Source: Lepisosteus oculatus
Taxonomy: Eukaryota; Chordata; Actinopteri; Semionotiformes; Lepisosteidae
Reading direction: 5' to 3'
Length of the DNA: 64,000 nt
Assembly (NCBI RefSeq): GCF_040954835.1
Contig: NC_090700.1
Coordinates: forward strand, 22,981,501 to 23,045,500
Below the pieces are notes generated by a model. The model saw only the letters and a list, made by a program, of their open reading frames with translations, was not told where the DNA came from and ran no database searches. Of this stretch, positions 36,601-48,600 are shown in pieces. The position numbers and the translations under genes were made by a program. Position 1 is the stretch's first letter. The number at the start of each line of letters is the position of its first letter.

Positions 36601-39600
36601 TGGTAATGGTAACGATATTAAGTTATAATTTACACCAATCACTTCAGAACACAGGATACCTGTAAGTTGTCACTTGTAACTGGTCTGTACATAATGTTAA
36701 AGGCCTTGCCAGCTGTGTCTGGGATTGCAGGTGACGCAAACTGTCAAAGTCAGCAACTTGACTGGAAACCTGAACCAAAACAAGCAAACTCTCCCAGTCA
36801 AACATAAGGATCTCACAGCATCTCAGAAGATGAATGGGTCTTGACACATGGGAATGTCTCTTCATATAAGAACAGTTACAAGGGAGGAATGACTTTTGAT
36901 GCAGCTGGCTTATTTGGTAGGTATGATATGATAGGTCTCCTTCAGCCATTTCTTAAAAGAATCCAAGGTAACAGTTTTGAAATGATAGCTCAATAACTTG
37001 TTCTGCACTCCCACAACCTCTTGCAGGACTTCCAGCAGAAAAAAGCTAAGGCCGGGTGGTAACTAGATTGCTGAACTAGCTTGCAAAGTGACTAGAAATT
37101 TCAATATGGATTCATGCACATTTGTTTGGCTAGATTGCACCAACTTTCGGCCAGGTAGTCCACCAGTACTGTATAAAATGGTGGGAAACCCTGCTTTGCA
37201 TAAAGAAGTCTCCTGTTCTGTGGAAGTTCTATATACTATGTCCACTTGTACCCTTGGTCCTTGTCTGACTGTTTATTGTGAAGAAGGCCATTGGGTCAAC
37301 TTGGCAGCTTGCTTTGTGGATTTTGAAGACTATACTTTTGTAGACTAGAGGTCCCTTCTTAGTCTTTTAGTTTAAGATGAAAAACATTTAGCCTCTCGGT
37401 ATAGGGCATTCCCTTTAGTACAAGAAGGTATCTGGTTGCTCTTCTCTGGATCGATTCCAGAGCAATGACATTTTACCTATACCTTAATAACCACAATTAT
37501 ACCCAATAATTTAAATGATAGCATAGCAGTGTGCTTTTGTTGAGCTTTTTTTCTTGCTTGGCCACACTGTCTAGATTATGTAAATTATTTCTAAACCTTA
37601 AAACCTTAAAAAGCTTCCCAACCTTCTACATAAGCAGCCACTTCTATCTCAGCGTTTTCTATTTTGTATTTATAGTTTATATTTTTGTTACCTGAATGCA
37701 TAACCCTGCACATATCTGCATTAAACATTGTCTACCCAGTCTTGAAAATCTTTTTAAATATGAAATTACCATTTCTACAATGTAAACTGTAGTAGTGAAC
37801 TATGTTCTCAGCATCCCTCTAAGATAGAACTGCCTTTACACAAACAGTTCAGAAGGCCCACAATTAATACATAGAATTACTATTGTAACAAGTCAGCATT
37901 GACTCATGTGGTGAGTAAGACCCATTGAGTAAGACTGGTGAGTCAAAAAGTAGACAGACACAGCATATCTTTTCTAATTCATCAGTCTTGCCAATCTACT
38001 TCACCCTGAAGAAATACCCTGAAGAAATAGTCTCCGAAAAATCTGATGGGGTTCCAAGCACTGGATGACAATCACTCTACTATTCTACAAGACCTGCACA
38101 TACAGTAATCACAGCACCATGTGGAAAGTTTTACCTCTGCAATGCTTTGCAGGTAAATAATGAGAACAGAAACTCAAAGTGACAAAAAAAACTATAGGGG
38201 AGCATCAACGGCTCCTCTCAGATCAGGAGTTTGAAGTTTATCGTTAAAGGACTGTTTCCTAAAACCATCTATCCATCTCTAGTTGAAGAAAGGTGATTCA
38301 GGAAAGAAGGAAGACTTCTGTTTATTTGGCCATATATGGGCTGACAACTCTTCCCAGCTAACTCTTTATCCTGCAGTCTAGTTCTAAAAGTGTCACAAAT
38401 AATATTCAACCCAATTGCCAGGATGATACTTGGTATGTTGTGATTCAAATTCAGCTGGGGATTATACATCTGTACTTCTAGCTGAATAGGCTTCACTGTT
38501 GGGAACACATCCAACATGTAACCGATATCCCCCTGTCAATTCAGAAATGGGTGTAAGAAATTAAGTTTTACTATACCATTTCAGAGCTCAGGAACACCAT
38601 TAAAGAAATAGATAACTGTTAACCTTCAGTTTGAACCATGTTAACACATCTGACAACTATGAAGGTATCAAGAGGATACACTAAGAAAATAAAACAAAAC
38701 CAAAAAACAATCCAGGAAACAGGTATACTCCTTAACTTCAGATCATGCATTATACTCTGGGTTGTCAATTGTCAAAAATATGCAAGGGTTAAACTTTTAA
38801 AACATCAATAAATCTATCCTGAAAACTGACAGATTAATAAAATCAGGCTTCTCCAGCTAACATCAGCTCCATCTGGATGCTTTGTCTGTCTGTGAGCAAC
38901 ACAGATACAAGTCCCCAGGTCTCCCACCCCCACACAGTGCTGTGCAGTTATTTCAAGCCCTGTCAGCTGCTAGTTCAGCTCAGGAAGGAGAGCAGAAGAG
39001 AGGGGGGTCAGATGAAGGTTCCCTGTCAGCACCCTGTATATCAGAGCGTCTGGGTCTGGCCTGAGTCGTCAGCCCACTCTTCTAGGGCAGTTTAGGGATC
39101 GTGCAGAGCCCTCCTGCAGAGAGGGATATTAGAATGAAGCAGCACTGGACAACTCATACAGCTCCAATTTTGTGGTATAGTTTACTTAGTGGTGAATTTG
39201 TGCATCTATAGTGTAGCAAGAGTTCGCTTAAACTATCTTTGCCTCAATACATTACACCAATTTATTAATGAAATTAATTGAAATCTCTTTAAATTTAATG
39301 AATCCTGGAGAGCTAGCAGTAGCAAAGAGCCCAGGTAGAATACCAGATCTCATGCAGGCAGTGCTACACATCTGCAACTCTACAGACCAATTAAATTAAT
39401 TTCAGTGGTGGGGTTAATGATGTAGCTGTGCAGCTTTGAAGCCCTAGGTGCCTGTCTATGAGGAGTTAATGACAGTTTCCTCTGAGTGCTCCAGTTTTCT
39501 ATAATCTCCCAAAGGCAAATCTTAGGGTTAAGAGGACACACAAAGTTGGCCTTTGCTGAGGTGGTGCACATAACACAACCAGTACTGGCAATGGGACTAC

Positions 39601-42600
39601 AGATAAATGGACTCTCAAAGGACTTCCATGAAGTGTCCTCGCCTGATCTACTGTCTTTTCAATGCTACACTTTAAAATAATGTCTGTGCATTATCAAAAT
39701 CAAAGAGAACCTCAAAGTTGAGTTTCATCTCTACATTTGATGGCGCCATGTAAGTGGCAGCCTGCTACAGCAGCTCTGTGTCTTTTTGTTGTCTTTTTGT
39801 TTCTTACAGTTAGTTAATGCAAATTTGTAAGTGTTTTTTCTTCATACCCTTGCCAGCAACTAGATTTGCGATCACAACATGATGGATACTAGAAAGCTGA
39901 GATACTTTTTCTTGTTTTTTTCTGATACTCGGACATCGGTTTCTATCGGGTTGCAATGCCGATAGCTTCAGAGGCATTGTCTACACGCATGACCAGCTGA
40001 TAGCGCTAACGCGTCCGGCTCTCCTCACTGGAGAGAAGCCATCTGTTCCGGAAGAGCTGAGGAGGAGAAGCCGAGGCTGTAGGGCTGGTGCGACACGAAA
40101 AGCGTAGAGAAGGATTTTTAAACCCTATCTTCCTTTGATCATTATGGGAAATGTGAGGTCCTTAGTGAACAAGATGGACGAAAGGGGAGCATTGGTGAGG
40201 AGTCAGAGGGAGTATAGAGAATGCAGTATAATGTGTTTCACCGAGACGTGGCTGCAGGAACTTATTCCAGACTCGAATGTTACCATCGATCCTTTCAAGA
40301 GGAAAGTGGTGCTCGTCAACAACAGATGGTGTAGTCCTGAACATATTCATGTTAAGGAGCGCGTCTGTAACCCGGACATTGAACTGGGTGCCATAGGACT
40401 GTGTCCATACTATCTGCCGCGGGAGTTTAAATGTGCCATCTTTGTTGTTGTTTACATTCCACCCATGGCAAATGCAGAGGCAGTGTGTGACGTCATACAC
40501 ACAGTCACAGCCAGGCTACAAACAAAGCACCCTAGCGCTTTTATAGCTATTTCAGGGGACTTTAACCACGTCTCTATTTCCACCACTTTACCTACTTTCC
40601 ACCAGTTTGTTAAGTGCCCGACCAGAGAAAACACCTGCCCAACACCTCCTCCATCCCCCCACAATCATGGCCGCCTACGGGTACAACCCCCAACAGCTAC
40701 TCACCCCCCCATCCCCACAGCTGCCACTCTCCAACACCTCCGCCATTAACACCTGCAGCACTGACAGCGCTATGAGCACCATTCCCCAGGCCAGGCTGAC
40801 CAGGTGAAGAGGGAGGTGAAGAGGCTGCACCAGGGTAAAGCCACAGGACTAGATGACGTCTGTCCCAGAGTTCTGAGGGCTTGTGCTGATCAGCTGAGCT
40901 GAGTGCTCCAGCGACTGTTCAACCTGAGCCTGCGTTTGGAGAAAGTCCCTGTGGTCTGGAAGACATCATGCCTGGTCCCAGTACCAAAGAAAGGGCCCCC
41001 CTCTGTCCTCAATGACTACAGACCAGTTGCACTGACTTCTTACGTCATGAAGACACTGGAGAGGCTGGTCTTATCCCACCTGACCCCTGGTTAGCTCATC
41101 ACTGGACACCCTACAGTTTGCCTACCAGCCCAGTGTTGGTGTGGAGGATGCAATCATCTACATGCTGCAAAGGGCCTACTCACACCTGGACAAGGCTGGC
41201 AACACCGTAAGGATTATGTTTTTCGACTTCTCCAGTGCCTTCAATACCATCCAGCCCTTACTTCTAAGGAGGAAGCTGGAGGAAATGTAAGTCAATGCCT
41301 CCATGATCTCGTGGATCACTGACTACCTGATAGGCAGACCACAGTCTGTGAGACTTCAGAACTGTGTGTCTGAACAGGTAGTAAGTAACACAGGAGCTCC
41401 TCAGGGGACGGGTCTTTCTCCTTTCCTCTTCACCTTCTATACCTCGGACATTAAATACAACTCAAAGTCATGCCACTTGCAGAAGTTCTCAGATGACTCT
41501 GCAATTGTGGGATGTATCAAGAATGGGCAGGAGGGAGAGTACAGAGGACTAGTCAGCAGCTTTGTGGAGTGGTGTGGGAAGAACCACCTGCAACTGAATG
41601 TAACAAAGACTAAGGAGTTGGTGATAGACTTCAGGAGGAAGAGGGTCCAACCTACTCCTGTCTACATCCATTGGAGTGACGTGGAGATGGTGGATTCGTA
41701 CAAGTACCTGGGAGTGCACATTGACGATAGACTGGAATGGTCCAAGAACATCGAGGCCATTTAGAAGAAGGGCCAGAGCCGATTTCACTTCTTGAGGAGG
41801 CTCAGGTCCTTCAATGTGTGTAGCAAGATGCTACATATGTTCTATCAGTCGATGGTGGTGAGCGCCATTTTCTACACGGTGGTATGCTGGGGCTCTGGGA
41901 TTAGAGCAGTGGATTCTAACAGGCTGAACAAGCTCATCAGGAGAGCAAGCTCTGTGATTGGGTCTGGCCTGGACCCCCTGGAGGTAGTGGCTGAGAGGAG
42001 AATGGTGTCCAAACTAGAGGCCATCATGAACAACGTCTCCTATCCCCTCTATGACATGCTTGCAGAAATGAAGAGCACGTTCAGCAATAGACTGATTCAT
42101 CCATGGTGTGACAGGGAGCGCTACAGGAGTTCATTCTTGCCTTCTGCCATAAGACTGTACAACACATCCACCTTGCAAAAACCATACAGAGGCCTGAGTC
42201 ATGAACGACCTCCAGGAACAGAGGGCATGATTTATCAGAGTAGACTAATGGAACTTCTTTTCAGTTCTCAGAAAAACTAGATTTTAGAATGTTAAAATAA
42301 GCCAATAGGAGAAGTTACTTGAGTCTGTAATTTGTCATCGTTGTTCAGAAGGGCACAAATACAAAATTAGTCATAAGTCAATACCTGAATACCTTACACC
42401 AAGAACTAATGCGGGCAGATGTTGTAAAAGCCTCACTTTAAAGAAAAAGATGTTACAGAATTTAGCCAGTGACAAAATCACCCATTTTATACAGTCTTAA
42501 TATTGTGATATTTGGTAGCACAAGCAACACCCTGTTTATCATAAAATCTAAGCCCAAAGACAAATCTGCTTTCCATTCTTGAGTGGCAATGATATGTTCT

Positions 42601-45600
42601 GCTGTTCTGCCGAATTCACAATAGCAAAAATTGTCTGTATTTGGGGGGGATCCGATACTCATTACTTCACCGGTCTTCTTACCGCACAAAGCATTTGGAA
42701 GGAAAGAGGAAAAAACTACTACAAAATAAAGAACATGTTATCTGTTCTATTTAGTGGACAAAACCTCTTAGGAATCCCATGGTGTCATGAACAGGGAAAG
42801 CTGGGAGGGTTGTGTGGTGTGCCTATGTGCATGGGCAGGGCCTGTCCTTTCTGCAGACATATGCTCATGCTGGGAGGATAAATATAAACAGCAGTCACTG
42901 CTGCACACCTACCACACCAAACATGGAGTCCCTCTTTCACACAAGCTTTATCATTCACACTCCAGAATTTCTCTTTGGCCTATAATTTTCTTTTACCACT
43001 TTCGTCACACTCTATCAACTTCTCTCAGACTCTGGCAGCAAGACTGACTGCGAGACCACACACAATTTACTAACACAGGCTGTATCCTGAGGATACGTTG
43101 AAAGGAGAAGGGGGAATTATAAAGAATTAAAACTCCTCAGGGTAAGATTCTTGCAAAATTGCAACAGAATCTCATAAAATAGACTGCAAATAATGGCATT
43201 TTATGACTCCAAGTCGATCTAATTTTTAGCTCCTGCAAGGACACCTCGGTTTACATTGTGACTTACAGTGCCAACCGAAAATCCTTTGAGTGTAAGTCAT
43301 GGGGTGCAGAGGGAGATGTGTTGTGGTTCTCCGTTTTTATGGTGTTAAACAACCATCCTCCTTCTAAACTTCACTGCAGGAAAGGAGTTAAAGGAAACAA
43401 GCTGCTGTCTGAGGATTGCAGGGTAAAGGAAATGGTAAAAGTGAGTGTGGAAAGTATTTGCTCTACACTCTCCACCCCCAGAAGGCCCCACCTTTCTACA
43501 CTCTGGCCCCCACCCATACAGCAACCTCCTCTCTCCCTCCTCCCTCAATCCTGCTTTGTTCATTTTTGGTGTGGTATGGACAGAATTTCCTAGAGCCTCA
43601 TTTGTTATTCCATGTATGGAAGTGTTCAAATCTGCCCTGTACTGCATTTCTTGCTTGCACTCATTCTTACAATCCCAACAACACTTCACCAGAGAGGCAC
43701 AGTGAGCCAGTATAATCACACCACTGGCAGAAAAAAATCAATGTACTGCAGTAAGTAAAGCTGGGAACTGATGTGTCATTGCAGTTCTTCCTCTCCCACT
43801 CTCCCCAGGGAGGCAACAGGCAATCAGCTAATGCACTGGCGGCACACAGTGCAGTGTAGGCACACTGGCCTGCTGACCTCAATGCAAGACCCTGCTTCAG
43901 AGGCCCTTGAAATGTGCAAGGGATCAGAATGAACAAAGAACTCTGGAAAGCACGATATACTGACACCTCCTATTTCTATTCACACCAAAAAATTATAAAA
44001 ATGCAAACACTCAGGCAACTATGCCAACATATTATAACCATATTTATAAACCACTGAGCCACACAGTTCAATATTAATTAAATTCACAACATTCAAAAAT
44101 TTTAAAATCCCAAGCTAGAAAACTGGCCATACTTTCAGACTTAACATTGGTCACTGAAAAAGGAAAACTGCTATTCCCTCCACAGTAACACCAGCGATTT
44201 CTTACATCTGAAAGCAAAACATTTCCTCAAAATGGGGAGCTGTTTAATTTGCAATTCAAGATTTTAATTTTATCAGATTGCACAGTGTTCTGTGCACTTC
44301 TCAAACACGGTTAATCTCAACACTTTCTATTCCAGTACATAACACCTTTGTAAAGAAAAGGAAATGTCAATGCTGCACTTCATTTCTCAAATACAATGTG
44401 TACCATCATGCATTACAGAGAGTCATAAATGATCAGGCTTCAGCTCCAGACTATAAATGCCAAATGTGCAAGTCTTGAATCTCTTCCATCTTTGAGCTAG
44501 TTCTTTTAAACAGAATGCTTTACCACTAGGCAGGGGGATGGGTATATGTGCCAGAATGGCTCAGTAAAAGGCACTGAAGAGTGTAAGGGAGATCTTGGCT
44601 TTAATATGAAACTATGAGGACAAGCTCCTAAGGGGTGACACTCACTGGCGCAGGGGGATTTTCCCCTATCTCAACACACAGTGGAGGGCTTGGCAGAATC
44701 TCCTAAGCTGGCAGAGTTGTCAACGAGATCAGTACAAAGCCCCTCTGGCGCCATGGGCTTCAAGTAAGAAAATCATCACAAGGCTTAATCTTGATACTGC
44801 CAAGGCTGCCCTTATAGTGTTAAGAAGATAATAGAGGATTCTGTCCATCACGGGAAATGCCCTCAACAACGCTGGTCTCCACTCTTAAAACTAGGTGGAC
44901 TGGAGAAACTGGGATAAAATACTTCACTCAAGCATGCAACAAGGATGTCTGCAGTGCAGACTTGAACCAGCAACCTGTCAGTCCAAAGTCTTACCTACTA
45001 CACTGTGCTATCCACAATTCTGCTATAACTAGTGTTATTTAGAGTCTTAAGCAGACAAACCTTTGTTGGACTGGCCATAGCTAATTTATAAATTACCACG
45101 TTTTTCATCTCCGGGTGTTTAGAAAATGTGTGGATTACAGACCATCAGCCTCTTAATGGCCAATAGGACAGCTTTAATTAAGGCAATTAAACCCAAGGAT
45201 TTTTTTTCTGCTCAAAAGGTCAGGGTCACCTCCCTCAGCAATAAGTGTGCCTCTATAGACTACAACAAAACAGCAAACAAAGCTGTCTGCCACTGAGTTA
45301 AGAGCAGGTCTGACTTTTTCTTTTTTAGTCCCAGGCTGCTTTAGTCTAGAATTAACTACTGACTCAGCATTGCTTGACTTAGAACTCTAGTTCCGTCCCA
45401 ACTGTCATCTTTTCTTTCCCAGAACACCACAATAGGCCCACTTCCTATACAGAGCAAAAAAAAAAAGCACATGCAGTACAACAGTCAGCATCCAAAGAGC
45501 TAGGAAACAGGGTTAAGGCCATGAATATCTGTGCAATTAAAACAACAGTTATGGTATACAAATTAAACAAATCAAACATGTAATAAACCCTTATTATACC

Positions 45601-48600
45601 TAGAACAACTAAATACAGCCTTTTAACCAGAATAGACAAGCGCCCCCCAGAATACAGAGGACCACCATTTATAATGGATTATCTTTCAAAAGCCTGCAGT
45701 GACTTTCTATTAAAAGCTTTGCTTTTTACTTGTTAAAGTTACCCATCTAGTAACCATAATCAAGCTGTTCTATCACTCTTTCAATGTCATTCTAACTGCC
45801 ATTCTTTCTTTAGCAAGTGCTATAGTGCTTTGTCACAATATGGTAGTGGGATCCTCACAACTAGATCTCTGCGATTCTAATACACATTATGAATTTTCTT
45901 TTATTAATTTAATCAATGAACTTGCCATTTTATGTTATAGAAATAACCCATCAGCCATATCACCCTGCAGCTCTCAGCTAGCTACCCACTGAAGTTAAGC
46001 AGGGTTAAGCCTGGTCAGTACCTGGATGAAAGACCTCCTGGGAAGCTATGGTTGCTGCTGGAAATGGTGTTGGTGGGACCAGTGGGCAGCGCCCACCCTG
46101 TGGTCTGTGTGGGTCCTAATGCCCTAGTATAGTGGTGGGGACACTATACTGTAGTGGGTGCCGTCTTTTGGATGAGACGTTAAACCGAGGTCCTGACTCT
46201 CAGTGGTCATCAAAGATACTCGGGCATTTCTCTATAAGAGTAAGGAGTAATCCCAGTGTCCGGGCCAAATTTCCCCCCTCTGCCTTTACCATGGCCTCCA
46301 AATTGTCACCATGTATGATTGGCTTGCAATGGCCCTGTGATGGACTGGCGCCCCGTCCAGATTGTACCCTGCCTTGCGCACATTGCTTTCTGGGTAGACT
46401 CCGGTTTCCCATGACACTGGATGGTATAAAGCAGTATGGCAAATGACATGACGTTATAAACATTTTGCACAAGAAACCAAATTACAACTGCTTCAGTTCA
46501 GGTACTACAGGTTTTAAGGTTCTACATCTTCAGGTTTTATAAGCATAAACATTTTGTACAGACTATACTGATAATGAAAAATAACTATGCATCTGGTTCT
46601 ACAAATGTACGCAAAATAAACTAACAAGCTTGAAATATGCAGGTAATGGAAATGGCCATGTAATAGGTTGTAGCTTGGAAAACCTTGAATAGGTGCAACG
46701 AGAGTTTTAATAATCTCCCTTATCAAAGTGTTCACTGGATGGGATATGCTGATCTAAACCCAAAAAGCTGTAGTGCACTGTGCTACTGAAGAAGTAGTGT
46801 GATAAATCCAAATTTTACAAAGTACGCTGAACTTGCATCAGCAAATAAACATTTTGTCTGCTTGTCAAGAGCTTTGATATAAAGTTCAGCAAAATGAAAA
46901 AACATTCAATGTATTAAAAATATCTGAAAAGAAAAAAAATCCAGTTCTAATTTTTCAACTAATAAACTCAAATTCTAAGCAGGCTCATCAACAGTTCTGT
47001 GCTCAGTACTACACCAGACAAAAACGAAGGTACCCTAAGCAGTAAAACAGCAACATTTCAAATGAGCTAATAAAGAAAAAATCCTGATCTTCTATATAAA
47101 CATCAATATACTCCTACTTCCTCAGCTAAAGCAAAAAGGATGGACTTCCTGATTTTACAGCTGTTCTTCTGTTTAGGCCTGTTTTGTGGTTGCGAGTTTC
47201 ACAACAATACTCATCATATGTTATTTACCTAACTCTTTCTAAAATATCCTATTTCCTCATAAATAGAAGGTGATAACCAATGTCTTTAGGTCACAATGAA
47301 CTGTGAAAAAACAGCACTTGGTCCAGAATATAGCTAAACCATATTTCCATGCAGTTCTCATACACTATTATGGAACAGAATTTAGTTTTGCAAAATACTG
47401 TAAACAAAGTCAGATCCACATGGTGTTTCTCAATTTCATTAATGTGTACCTTATTTTATACTGACAGACACCTGTACAATGATACTTGACTGTCTAACTG
47501 ATATTGATTTATGGCTGTCTGTATTTCTTATTATAAAACAAAAATCTGTTGACATATATGATCAGAGTTAATGTGAATCTTTAAGTGGGCAACACACTGC
47601 TTGCAAAGACAAATAACCCTTAGACTAATGGGGTTAATTACAACAAACTTTCAGATTTTAACTAACTTTCAAGTAGCTGCATACTTAGTTGCGATGAATT
47701 AATAAGGTACCATCTGGAGATCATCTCCAGCTCTGAGCTCAGCTACAATGAAAAAACAGTGTAGAACAGCATTTTTTTTGTTCTAATTAGCATGAACTAC
47801 AGGGTGCTCTGTATCGGAACACTTGATTAATCTAATTTGTAAGTTAATATGTAGGCCATAATTATAACTTTTTCTGTCTCTTATAAGTATATAACCAAAT
47901 GTCCTTGGCAATTTAATGTTATTCTAAATTTAAGAATGGCATTTGTTAAAATATACCAGATCATGGAACATATCATAATAATATAATGGTACATATCCTA
48001 TAGAGACGGCTATCATAGTTGTTCATTTAAATGAACCCAGAGGAGGATAGGTTCCTCTCAAGGTTTCCTCCTGCTATAATCTAAGGGAGTTTTTCTTTGC
48101 CACTGTCGCCTTATAGGCTTGCTCACTGGGGGTTCAGGCCCATTTATGTGTAAAGCTTCTTTGTGATAATGTCCATTGTAAACAGCACTATACAAATAAA
48201 ACTGAATTGGAAAGAATATCATAAGGCTGCATGTTCCTTACAGCAGAGGTAGCCAATTGTTACAAAAAATAATGTCCCATAGCACTAGAAATTGTATTTC
48301 TGAAACAAGATTAACATTTATATAAAGTGTTGGTACATGGAGAGGATTTTCTCTACAAGTAAAAATAAATTTTATTTGCAGCTCTAAAAGGGTAAACTTA
48401 GGAGACTTCTGTAACATTTTCAGGTCATTTCAGTTCAATGCTGTTCCTCTGACCTTGTGAGCCTTTGGAAGTTTAACAGCATTTTGCTTGCCTCTCATTT
48501 GGTCAGCATACAGGTCTTTTAAGAGCCACCACGGTCATTGGGGCATGTGTGATGCTACACAACCTTGTGATTTAGACCACATCTGGAAAGACCTGGCTTC

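Noticed and set aside
43258..43719. Overlapping frames on both strands in the ilk intron
   Set aside because: Low-complexity Pro/Ser-rich translations on both strands with no similarity to known domains and no splice partners.
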